Shown: positions 35,362 through 47,858 of the stretch, one piece after another
Numbering within the stretch: position 1 is the first letter of the stretch
Layout: each line of letters begins with the position of its first letter
Source of the DNA: Hofstenia miamia
Lineage: Eukaryota > Xenacoelomorpha > Acoela
NCBI GenBank assembly: GCA_004352715.1
Contig: SCFE01000035.1
Location: forward strand, 1,175,573 to 1,239,572
Direction: 5' to 3'
Length of the DNA stretch: 64,000 nt
Made by a program: the position numbers and the translations under genes
The notes under the pieces: generated by a model
The model's database searches: none
What the model saw: the letters and a program-made list of their open reading frames with translations, nothing else
What the model was told of the DNA's origin: nothing

Positions 35362-36940
35362 ATGCCTTCAATTTCGCTGTCCGACCTCAAAAATTTGACC
35401 GATGCCCAGTTTACCTCTGCTGTTGATGGTCTGAAGAAAGACGCCATCATTTCGCTGCTGCACCAATGCTGTCACTTCTCTCCACCTCGCTCCCATCCTC
35501 CAATGATGGTCCTGGTGTCATATCATCCTTGTCTGAATCTCTCACAAAGCTTTCCTCCGACGTTTCCTCACTACAATCTCAAATGTTCTCCTACAGTGCT
35601 GCTGGCTCACGTACCATTACCAACCGTCCTGATCATCCTGCCTCACGTTCTGCTCCTACTGCCGCTCCCTCGCCTCCATTGCTACGTGCCCCTGAACAGT
35701 CTGGTCCACTGCCTACTCACCGCAATCATCGCCCACGTCATATCCCTGGCACTAGTTCGTTCTGACAACTGCCTGCTGTTCCGATTAGTTCTCTTCCTCG
35801 TCCTCCTCGTAAAGCTCATATCTACATTGGCCGTCTTGCTAATTCTGATTCTGCTTCTGATGTTGCTGATCACCTCCGTGGCTCCTCACTCCAATTTGAT
35901 GACCTTCTTTCCATTCCACCACGTAAGGATTCTCCATTCGCCTCCTTCCACATTGTCTGTAAACAAGAGTCTCATCTTGCTCTCATGGATCCTGAAGTGT
36001 GGTCAGATGACCTCTTGATCCAATACTACCGTCTCTCTGATGCTGAGCGCAAATCTTTTGGTCTTCGTTCCCGTCGTCGTGATGCTTCTGGTCGTGATTG
36101 ACTACCTGCAACCCCTAGTTTGGATCTCACTCTTAAGCCCAACTCTGGTTTCTCTTTTTTGCTCGCCAATGCTCGCAGTCTTGTCTTATTAAACCGTCGT
36201 CTCAGTTTTTACATCAGTTTTTACAACTTCTTCCTGCAGTCTCCTGTTGACTTCATTTTCATTGCTGAAACCTGGCTTGATCCTTCTCTTCCTGACAGTG
36301 TTGTTTTTCCTAACTACACACTTAAAGTTCTCTGCCGTATGGATCGCTTGACATCTACCCCCCTCTCCTTTGAGTATTTTCCTTTGATTTCTGTTGCGGC
36401 TGTGCTGTTGCTCTCAGTGATCACATTGTTTCTCTTCTCTGTGTTTACAACCCTCCTTCTAACAGTCCTTTTCGTATTCCCCTTGCTGATTTTTCATCCA
36501 TGCTTGAGTACCTTCATGATCAGTCTATCACTCTCTCTCATCAAATTGGATTTCCCACTCCTCATCTGTGGTTACCTCAACCTTCATGTTTGTTGGAATG
36601 CACTTGACTAATGACGCCTATGAATCCGCTGTTCCGGATCTTTTCGCTTCCTACTCTCTTGAACAGCTTGTATTTTCTCCTACTTCCCGCTCCTCTGTCC
36701 TTGATTTGGTTTTGTGCTCTCTGATCGTATTTTTGACACCTCTGTAGTCCCTGTTTCGGTTAATCTGTCTGATCACTCATTTGTTCGCTTCAACCTGTCT
36801 GTCAATTCTATTACCCCATCTGCTTGTCCTGCTGCTCCTCAACATGCTCGATCTAACAGTGACTTTGTTCCTCTTAATGCTGCACTCTCCTCCTCATTCC
36901 CCATTTTTAATGACTCTTTCTTTAAATATGTTATGTTGTA
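35362..36940 (+). mobile_element. LINE 5' part: ORF1-like region and AP endonuclease (C+T-rich family)
   Basis: Base use changes sharply to C+T-rich. ORF1-like pieces begin MPSISLSDLKNLTDAQF (35362). After a frameshift come SLSESLTKLSSDVSSLQSQM (short coiled coil) and a Pro/Ser/Ala-rich stretch. The endonuclease follows: FLLANARSLVLLNRRL, PVDFIFIAETWLDPSLPDSV (36120 frame), CGYLNLHVCW, then SNLSDHSFVRF-type text near 36750 (SVNLSDHSFVRFNLSV). N-x-RSL, AETWL, and SDH are hallmark endonuclease positions. Frameshifts inactivate it, and no RT follows. Confidence 0.75.
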
Positions 36941-39900
36941 ATTAACATTTTCCTCAAAGAGGTGCAATAGCCTAAGGAGATTGATTCAAATCAAATATTT
37001 CTACAGAGTTAGTCGTTACTTTTAATAATGTGGGAAATCCATATATGTACAAGTCGCCATAAATAAGTTTAGGTACAAAGCGCCAACTATGATTTATTAA
37101 AAGTGTCATTTATAAGAATATATGTATATACATCGTCTAAAACTAAAGTTTAATTATAATGAAATTGTAGCATGAGAGAAATGTCAGGTGGGCTTCAATC
37201 ATTCGAAAACGTACTATAATTTATGATTTATATTCTTGATGTCAAAATTTTTAATAACGATTTAAATTTTATAAAAATGTAATCAAACATTCGCTATGTT
37301 TATATGCAAAAACTTCCTCAATAAATTATGTTCTCAACAAAGCTCATATATTAGTTATTATAACATTACGATTAAAATACATTGAATAATCGAAATTAAA
37401 ATATTTATATTTCACCTAAAGTAAAGACTTGATTTAAACTAAAAATGTATAGATTGGTATAAATACACTTCTATGTCTTGCAATTTGTTTAATAATTGAT
37501 GACTTTGTTATGAATTCCACGTTTACTATGCTATTTTCCTTAAATATATATCGCATGCTAGCGCGTGTTAAGAATTTCGTTAATTATGCAGAGTTATCGG
37601 TCTATATCCATTATTATTTAAACTTTTTACCTATGTTATTGCATTTCTCAAAGTTTTTTACCCTATAGTAGTGTTCTATACTTTCGCCAAAGAATATTTA
37701 AAACAAGATAAGTGACTTCAATATTAAGTCCAATGCTGAAAATATTTGGCAGTTATTGATACAATATAAATATAATATTTATATTTGTACGTATTCCTCC
37801 CTTGCCACTCTAAATGTAATTAGCAGTTTTTGCTGCAGCTCGATATTCGTGATCAGCTCGATATTCAAATACAAGAAAAACGTAACATTTAGATTTTAAG
37901 CTAATATTAAATGGCAAGTAACGACTGTATTCAATTACGAAACTTTTTAAATCCAATTTAAATATTCTAAATTTTGCTTGTATTTGAATATCGAGCTGAG
38001 GTCACACCCCAATTAATTAATCTTTTTGGGATTGGAATCGGTTCTTGTCAATATTTTCGAAATCCAATAATTGCGAAAAATACAACACTGTTCTACAAAT
38101 TATAGATAAAAACGATGAAGATTAAATGTTATGAATTAAATTTTTATTAAATACATTTTGTAATAATTTAAAATTTTAATAAACTAGCTATTATAATACA
38201 ATATGTTTATTAGGGATTGATTCTAGTTACTATTATTAAGAAATTTCGAAAACAAAGTTCTAATGATATCATTTGTATTGAAACTTAAGTCTAGCCCTCC
38301 TCCTCCTAAGAACAATTTTCAATTTCATTAACTCAGAATTTAAAGAAAACTGACACAATTGGCACTTTTCGAAATTTTTGGATTTCTAAATTTTTAGACG
38401 ACACCATTGCAATCTCTCAATCTATAAAACTACTTTACTATATTTTACAACAGTAATCTTAACAATTACTCCTTGCCAAATTTGAATTGAAGATGATTGG
38501 TGCTTTTTCAAAACAATTAAAACCCAAACGTTCAAAATTTATCTCAAAATAGGCAATTATTTCTTAGAAAATATTTATGTATATATTAAGAATTATATTC
38601 TGTAATTTGAGAAGCAGAAGAACAAAATAACATGAAACTAATTCAACCATTTCAAAACACCTAAATAAATGTGGACTAAATATAAAATATGATGTAAAAA
38701 TTTTAAAGAATACTGATGCAAAATATCTTAAAATCACTGAAAGCATTCTAATAAGATCATTTCAAGCAAGTCTAAATACGAAAAAAGATTGTAACCAATA
38801 ATTAAGATTTAGTCAAATAATATATTGCTATAAAATCAAGAAAATTTAGAAGGAATTATTTGTAAAACTGACGATGACTTTGTAAGTCAAAATAAATTTG
38901 AATGTTTTTGATAAAATTATTAAAAATCCTTAAAAATGTTCAATTATTTATAAAATTACTATTATGAACAGTTGTGAAATTGTATCACACTCATTAATGA
39001 GAAGGATAGCCTACATGGCTACTGTTCACTTCATAATACTGAGAAACACAGCAGTTATAAAAATATTTAAAAGATATGACAACAATTCACTTGCACCAAT
39101 TTTATGCTAAAGTAAGCATAGTTGTGTTCATTTCAGGAAAAATCTTCTGTTGAATATAATTAACTTTTCCACATTACAAGTTTTAAACCATTAGATGTGC
39201 ACATATATCAAATTTCAACAAAACTTATTTCATAATTGATTCACAAAAACAACTCTCTATACAAGGAAGAATTTACTAAATGTTGCAATGTTTTCAAAAT
39301 TCAAAATAATTTAGAGTACTTTGCATCACAACTTAGGAGAACCCCAAGTTTTTAGAATGTCATATTTTTGACATAATGTCGAGTGCTTCTTTTTATAAAA
39401 TTGTCTCTGGTATCTTACTTGCATTATCAAGTGGCAGTAATATGCCCTATAACACCACAGAGCATTGGGTGGAGGAATAACTTTTGCAATGTTCATGACA
39501 GATGTTTGTCATATAGAGAAAGTTTTGAGATAATAAGTAGAAATGGTGCTCTTGAAATCCAGTATGTCCATTATTTTCACATGTGACATCATTTTTGTGC
39601 AGAATCCAAGCATTGCAAACACATATATCAAGCACAAATGTGACCAATAAAAAATACCATTTCTTGGATCATATGACTCCACCCATGCAATGGTTGGACC
39701 TACATTAAATCAAAAGTATATACTAATAATTCAGTATACAGATAGTGACAGCAGCATCACCCAAGTCTGACTAGTAGCAATCCCAGCTGATCTAGGTATT
39801 AAATCTTAAAATATTAGTACAAAAAATGTAATAACTGCATTTGGCAATACTAAAAACCCATACTAACTAATAAATTGTACACACAATTTTTGAATGTTTA

Positions 39901-42446
39901 TTGTTATTGGTTGACAGCAAATGTCATCAAAAATGCTTACAATTGGTCTTTGAACACCTCAATTTGCTAAAACATGTTTTCTAGATTGGACTAATGAAAA
40001 CAGTGCCATTTATGCAAAAAAATATATAGAATAATGAATCAAAGAAAAATGTATCTTTTTATATTTTCTATGCTCAATCCTATTGGGCTATAAATAGGAC
40101 TCTTACATAAAATGTTTTTGAGCACTCAGAATGTTAAGAACTTGAACTGAAATAAGCTTGCATAACTTGATCAGAAAAACCCAGAAGAGAAGTAATCAAA
40201 ACTCGAACTCAAACTTGATCAAAAATACATTTGAAAATAATGTAAAAATTTAAATTATTTTAAATTTCAATTTCGTTAGCAGTCACAAATAACTATTTTT
40301 TTAGCTTAGAGTTATTGTAACATAAATGTTTTTACCCTAAAATATTGGAATTAGAAAAAACTTGAGATTTTCTTTAGAAATTTCTAAAACCCGAACTCGA
40401 AAAATCTGCCCCAGAGGTTAATTTTTTTTGGATTAATGGCTTGGGTTGTATATCACTTCCCTCAATTTTCTTTTGCCCCATATCACCAATTATTAAAAAC
40501 AATTAGACACATGATTTATAGTGAATTTGTAATTATATATTTGAATAAATATATGTGATTCATTAAGCTGTATTTTTATTAGTTTCGTATGTAGTTTAAA
40601 AAGGAATTGCAAGTAATTAGATGTAAATGTTGTTCAATAATTATCAACATTGAACATTTGCATTTTATAAATACTTTGCAGTCCTTCAAAACTGTGTTTA
40701 GATTTAAAATAAAAATTTAATTATATTCATTATTTTTGTAGTTTGTGCTTCATCATAATAGTTAGCTAATTTTCAAGTGTTCCTTTATTATTTGTTATGA
40801 TTTTTTGATTATATATCTGATAGATTTCCTGATCAGATAGTATTTGTTGTTCATTTCATTCCGTTTGACAGTAATCAAGATATGTTTATTACTTTGAAAA
40901 TGCTGAATTTTTTAGTATGCATTTTACTAGAATGTATAATTGGACTGGCAACAATGAGTGGAGTTAGCTCTCTCATGACACCCTTGCATTAAAACCATTT
41001 AATACTTGAGTATATTACTCAAGGAGGACCAGGAATCTGGAAAAATTATAATAATCAATAACATGGTTTTACTATTTACAAATGCAATAATACAAAATTC
41101 ATGTCATTCAGATGTTAAACAAATTGCTAATGTTTCTGATACTTTTTGATTCTGGTATGCCTGCAGATATTATATTCGAAATTTTTTGGAAGTAAAGGAG
41201 CATGTCAATAAGCAAATCTCACAAGACTTAAACCAGTAATTTTCATATTAGAAACAGCCATGTTGTCTTTCACTATGAATCTGCAAAATACTTTAATGAA
41301 ATTTATAAGCTAGCCCAAATAACTATATTCTTAGTTATATATGATTAGTTTTTAATCATCAGGTTCGATCTAAACTGTTTCATGGGTAAAATATACATAA
41401 ATAATATGTAAACAGTAACTGTCAATGTTTATAATTATAGCACATTTTACATATACTTCATTGCAATTCCATGTTTCAATAACTTAAACTACATAGGGAA
41501 CTAATCAAAATACAGTTTAAAGAAATATATATTTTTATTCAAATACATAATTAAAATTTCACTGATATCTCTATTGAATTTTAATTTGTGTTGACTTCAG
41601 AATTGGGGGAAATGAAATTTGGGATGTGATATACAACCAATGATGTGTATGAATAGCTTAAATGTTAATTAACTTGGCACATGAATTTTATATCCTTACC
41701 ACATTTAAGCTTCTATTTGCACTGATTTCTATTCACTTAGTAAAAATTACCCTGAATTGAGGCTATGTAACTTACATCTCAGAAATTATTTCTGCATTAT
41801 TTTCTGTTTAATACCTTATCTGACATTTGACTGTGAGGAACTGTTATTAAAAAACATTAAAATTAATATACTTAATGTGAATTTGATCAATATAAAATCA
41901 TTGCAAGCATTGTAAAATATTTCATGTCATGAAAACATTAATGAGAACACTAATGAAATACCATATAAGTTATTAGATGAGCTTATTAAAATAAACATTT
42001 TATTTTCAAAATTATTTTTTAATTTTATTTCAGGAGCCCATAAATATTAATGGAGAATTATAGAGAGCAAATATAATCATTACTAATGTCTTGAAATGCT
42101 AAACCAACAAATGTAGAAACATGATCTGATGTTTCCAAATTAAGTTTGACAGGATTGCTTGCTTTAAATTACCATTTGAAATAACTGAATTGTCCATGAT
42201 ATACAAATTCACCCAAATTGAACAGAATATTCAATAAAATTTCTATTTGATTCAAGAAAAATAGAGATTTGATTGACACTACCCCAATAGGAATCCCTTA
42301 AACAAGATACAACACTACATTTCATTTTGCACTTATAGAATTTAGAAGTTATATAAAAACTGGAATGCTGAAGCTTTCAAATTAAATTTATATTGAATTC
42401 ACAAGAACTTCTATGACATGAAGAAGCTCAATATAATTAATTATAC
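36941..42446. other. Long AT-rich intergenic stretch
   Basis: More than 5 kb without a supportable gene on either strand. The longest frames (39383-39647) have no motif. The only discrete structure I found is the perfect hairpin at 37854-37998. The sequence around 39000-42400 looks uniform and unique. Confidence 0.5.
37854..37998. repeat. Perfect 22-bp inverted repeat with 101-bp loop
   Basis: CAGCTCGATATTCAAATACA(AG) at 37854-37875 is exactly reverse-complemented at 37977-37998. A partial third copy, CAGCTCGATATTC, lies just before at 37836-37848. A perfect arm length of 22 in this AT-rich context is unlikely by chance. It may be a miniature inverted-repeat element or a foldback structure. 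Confidence 0.75.
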
Positions 42447-42669
42447 AGAGTGTCCATAAAGTCTGGACACAATAAAATTTCATAATTTCGCCACCAACTA
42501 AATAAGTGAACTGCTTTCCAGATAAAGAACTTTAAATTTTTAAATTAAGCCTCCATAGCCACTGAGAACTACAAGTTTACATCTTTCTTGAAGCATGGAT
42601 GCAAAAAATTTTAAGGCCTACACTGAAAAATTGTTAATTTCCCTGTCTCCAGATTTTGCGGACACCCTG
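42447..42669. mobile_element. MITE, Tc1/mariner type (~223 bp)
   Basis: The ends are CAGAGTGTCCATAAAGTCTG (left) and, read inward from the right, CAGGGTGTCCGCAAAATCTG. Both are flanked by TA (42445-42446 and 42670-42671), the usual Tc1/mariner target duplication. There is no coding capacity. CAGGGTGTCC..AAA.TCTGG termini are widespread in mariner-like MITEs. Confidence 0.8.
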
Positions 42670-42671
42670 TA

Positions 42672-43877
42672 CAATATATTGAACTTGCTGATTGCTTCAG
42701 TCTAGTTCACTTTTACTTTAACCGAATGTCCCATCGTAATGAAATATATTTAGTCAATTTTATTAAAATTACACTGAATTTACACTGAAGGAAAATATAT
42801 TATAGAATATCATATTCATTATCAATTTTACAATGTAATCCTCCAAAATTCAAGCTTAACTAGTATCGCGTAAATTATGAATTATGTCCAAGCAGTCCAG
42901 TCTGCTTAATAATGAAAATACTGTTGCATATATTTGATTTAAAATTTGTAAATTTACCAGTATTCCACTGTTCTTTGCGACAAATTTCTATTTATCGGTC
43001 GATCTACGTTTATAGTAATTTATTAAGATATCTGCAAAATATTTACTTCCTATGTTTAATGCAGGTTTTTTATCCAAATTGCAAACGCTATTGATTATAA
43101 AATACTGATCAAACGAAAATCTAAGTAATTTATCCAAGAAAGTTTATCTTAGACTTAGAACTAATGAAATATGTTTTCTGTAAACACAACTTTAAAAAAT
43201 AAGCAGTTTTGTAGCATTAAGAATGTCACATTTTACAAAAAATACAGATATTAACAATGAAAATTTGATAAAAAATCATATTTAGAATTTACCTTTAACA
43301 TTAAAATTTCATTTCTTATTTATCTAAAAGACTGCAAATAAAATAAAATATAACTTACAACCAACAATCAAAATATTTCAGGTATGGGTTATATTTTTAT
43401 CTTAAGAATACATTAATAAATACTCGTTTGATTTTATTCTTATATAACTATCATTTTCCATTATGGCAGTGATTTGTATTTCATTTAATGCTTTATTACA
43501 TTTGTTCCATTGCGTTCTATACTAGTATAGAATGGCATGATATGTATAAAATATTGGTATCAAGTAGACGTTATGTAATGCATTAACTTACTACCTATAA
43601 TCTAAATAGAATGAATAATTGTATGATGTTCTTTGAAACAATTAAATTATATGTTTGAAAAGTTCCTATAAATGTAACCAAAAGTGTTTAGTAAATTATC
43701 TTTTAAAAATTATTGTTAAGAATTGTATGTCGAGTTCTTAGTTTATTATCCGAATAATCATTTTTTGCAGTTTATAAATGTCGCCATATATTAAGACTAC
43801 AAAAGTAATGTAGCTGGTAGTTTGTAATTTTGTATTTGTTCCATGCACCAATAAATTTGCTTTGACTCTTATAATTA
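42672..43877. other. AT-rich stretch without recognisable gene
   Basis: No coding region supported. Frame 42912-43094 has no motif. The end at 43850-43875 (CAATAAATTTGCTTTGACTC) looks like a 3' tail of an old insertion but cannot be assigned. Confidence 0.4.
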
Positions 43878-45779
43878 CACTAAAATCTGTCTATAACGTA
43901 CTTGAAGGGACCAGCCAGAAAAGTGCGTTATAGCGAAAGTTTGTTATAGCAAGTTCTTTAATGCATTAGTTGTTGTTTGAAAATGGTTGGCATACGACTG
44001 CTGGAGGCGCTCTTTATCCTGTCAACCAGTGTCCTATGAGTACAAGTAGATTACCATTTGCAGCGATCAAAATCAATATGAGTACCTGTGAGGAACTTCT
44101 CAAATCAGCTTAAACTTGCGGAAGACTATAGAATTGATCCATTGATAAAGCGTACTTTTTCATTCAATAGAAATAGCATGAAGATGACATAAGAAAATGA
44201 AACACATGTAAGAAGATTGACAACGTGTTAACTTTTAACAACTTCAGGAAAAAAAATCAAATAAAGTTACAGCAGGTGAATATTGGAATACTTTGGAAAG
44301 AATTGGGATTTGCGAAAACATTAATTTCCTCATCATCAGGGAGATATTTGAAGACAAGTTCAGAAAGAAACACAATGATAAGAATAGATAAGCTGTCTTT
44401 AATCCAAGTCCGCATTGTTTCAATTGCAACCCCTTAATTTTGCTAGTAAGTGACTCAATATAAATTAATGAATTTATTATTTCAAATTATTATAATTAAG
44501 TGAATTTATTTCTGGAAGATTCTATTAATTAAATTATTGTTGCCAATTATTGCTGTAAGCTTAATATCCTTTATTAGTTTGTTGCATTTGTTTTTCGTTA
44601 GTGTAATAATATTATCATTAATTAATTGTGCTAATTATAAATAATTTAGTAGTTTTATACCTCTCACTTCAATTGAATTATGTTCTATAATTCTATTATC
44701 TCTTATTAAAACTGTTTGATGTGCTGCTCGGGCTCTTGTGTTAAAAGAATGATTTATTTCATCAAAGCTATAAAATTCTATTGGATATTCTTGTCTTTTA
44801 ACCTTTATAACGTGCTTAAGGAGTTCGAAAATGTATATTTCATAAATAGTCATCATATTTGCTTCTATGAATAACTGTTTAGTAGTATAAGTAGAATTTT
44901 TAAAATGTATGATCTTGATTTTCTTTTATTGAATTTTGAAAATAGGCAATGTGTTGTATGAGGTACCACCATAGATTAAGATACCATATTGAATTATCGG
45001 CAGTATGTATACATTATAAAAATGTAATGTAATATGCTTAGGAACGAAGTGTCTTATTTTCATCAAAATACCACATAGTTTAGAGAATTTTTTACAAATA
45101 AAAGAAAGATACATGCTCTGCAAAACTTAATGTTTTATCTATTATTATTCCTAAATATTTATAAGAATCATTTATGTTAAGATCAGTTTCCGCTACTTGT
45201 AGCTTAGGTATTTGTTCATTAATTTTGAAAAAATTTATCTTAGTGGTTTTATTACAATTTAAAGAAAGGCGATTGAAACAGAGCCAATCTTGTAGAACAT
45301 TTATGTTATTTTGAAGAGTGTTAAATAATATATCCTTGTCAGGTGAACTTAGATATTTGTATCGTCAGCAAACAGATAGACCGAAGCAGTTAAGACTTTA
45401 GGATGGTCAATAATGTACATTAAGAAGAGTAGTGGTTCAAGAATTGAGCCTTGTACCACACCACATGTTATCTCAGTTAATTTTGAATCTATGAAACACA
45501 TTGATATCGGTTTTCTAGATAATTTTCAAGTAAGTTAAAAATGTGTCCTCTAGTGCCGTATTTATATATCTTATGATCTATTGTATCAAAAGCTTTTCTT
45601 AGATCAATGAATTTGCACGAAGAATATAATTTATTGTCTTTGGAATATTTTCAATTACTTTCATTAAAGCTAAAATTGTGTTATAGTGAGGTCGAAACCC
45701 AAATTGATTTGAATTTATAAAATTGTACCTATTTATAAACTTAAATACTCTATTGTATAGGAATCTTTCAAAAAATTTC

Positions 45780-46818
45780 ACTAAAAATTGGCAATAGTGA
45801 GATTGGTCTGTAATTTGAGGGATCATTTGTGTCCCCAGATTTATGAACAGGTATTATTTTTGCTATTTTCATTTTGTCTGGAAAAACACGTTTGACTACA
45901 GAGATTTAGTATTGCCGTTAAAGGATTTAAAATTGCTGGGAAAATAGCTTTCACAATTTTACTGGATATACCATCAACATCTGCAGATGATTTAGATTTT
46001 AATTGATTAACAATATTTTTCAATTCAGAGTTTGAAATGGGGCATAAAGCCATAGTCTCAGGATTATTATCAATAACAAAAGACTTCGTGCCGACAGGAA
46101 CCAATGCTTGGAAAAAAAGAATTGAAATCATTACTTACCTTATTCATATTCTGGTTGAACGCAGCTGATAATTTCATGTTTTTTCCTTACCTGTAATCAT
46201 ATTTAAGAATGAGTAGAACTGTTTGCAACCTTTTGAAAAAGAATTCAATTTTTTAGTATAATAACTACGCTTAGAATTTCGGATTTTTGAAACAACCCTA
46301 TTTCTGATATTACAAAACTTAATATGATTTTCTCGACAATTATTCATTTTATACTTTTTGTAAGCAATATCTCGTTTGGTTATTAAATTTTTAATTGAAT
46401 TATTGATTGCTAGGTTACTCTTAGGACCACTTTTAATTTTAGAACACTTAAATTTATTAATTGTTTCCTTTTCTGTAATAATAAAATCAGAATACGCATT
46501 GTTAGCATTTGTATAATCATTTAAATTTAGTTCATTTAGTTTCTGATTAAATCAAAAATAAGCAGTTTAGTAATTTTTGTTCTGAATGCATAAATTTAAA
46601 GTATGAAATTGTAGATTTTTGGACATGACTACAAGTCATATTACATTCTAACCAAATGGGTATATGATCTGTAAATACGTCATCCAGAAGTCCAACTGAA
46701 GTAATTTTTTCAGAACTAATATTCGTCAGTATATGGTCTAGACAAGAACCTTCTAGATTATTTTGTGGACTTGTGACTTCATTTATTAGAATACGGAAAT
46801 CATTCGCAGATATGCATT
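45780..46818. repeat. First copy of 1039-bp direct duplication (probable assembly artefact)
   Basis: 45780-46818 and 46820-47858 appear identical at an offset of 1040, separated by a single N at 46819. Pairs of fragments such as the frames 45841-46131 and 46881-47171 are exact copies. The RT frame 46547-46912 even reads through the N. The signature is the same as at 831-4669. Confidence 0.92.
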
Positions 46819-46819
46819 N

Positions 46820-47858
46820 ACTAAAAATTGGCAATAGTGAGATTGGTCTGTAATTTGAGGGATCATTTGTGTCCCCAGATTTATGAACAGGTATTATTTT
46901 TGCTATTTTCATTTTGTCTGGAAAAACACGTTTGACTACAGAGATTTAGTATTGCCGTTAAAGGATTTAAAATTGCTGGGAAAATAGCTTTCACAATTTT
47001 ACTGGATATACCATCAACATCTGCAGATGATTTAGATTTTAATTGATTAACAATATTTTTCAATTCAGAGTTTGAAATGGGGCATAAAGCCATAGTCTCA
47101 GGATTATTATCAATAACAAAAGACTTCGTGCCGACAGGAACCAATGCTTGGAAAAAAAGAATTGAAATCATTACTTACCTTATTCATATTCTGGTTGAAC
47201 GCAGCTGATAATTTCATGTTTTTTCCTTACCTGTAATCATATTTAAGAATGAGTAGAACTGTTTGCAACCTTTTGAAAAAGAATTCAATTTTTTAGTATA
47301 ATAACTACGCTTAGAATTTCGGATTTTTGAAACAACCCTATTTCTGATATTACAAAACTTAATATGATTTTCTCGACAATTATTCATTTTATACTTTTTG
47401 TAAGCAATATCTCGTTTGGTTATTAAATTTTTAATTGAATTATTGATTGCTAGGTTACTCTTAGGACCACTTTTAATTTTAGAACACTTAAATTTATTAA
47501 TTGTTTCCTTTTCTGTAATAATAAAATCAGAATACGCATTGTTAGCATTTGTATAATCATTTAAATTTAGTTCATTTAGTTTCTGATTAAATCAAAAATA
47601 AGCAGTTTAGTAATTTTTGTTCTGAATGCATAAATTTAAAGTATGAAATTGTAGATTTTTGGACATGACTACAAGTCATATTACATTCTAACCAAATGGG
47701 TATATGATCTGTAAATACGTCATCCAGAAGTCCAACTGAAGTAATTTTTTCAGAACTAATATTCGTCAGTATATGGTCTAGACAAGAACCTTCTAGATTA
47801 TTTTGTGGACTTGTGACTTCATTTATTAGAATACGGAAATCATTCGCAGATATGCATT
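46820..47858. repeat. Second copy of 1039-bp direct duplication
   Basis: It is identical by eye to 45780-46818. Collapsing the two gives a collinear LINE: endonuclease (48331-47963), then RT. With both retained, the RT region appears twice out of order. Confidence 0.92.

Noticed and set aside
35682-35873. Minus-strand Arg-rich frame in the C+T-rich LINE
   Set aside because: It is a shadow of the plus-strand LINE coding region.
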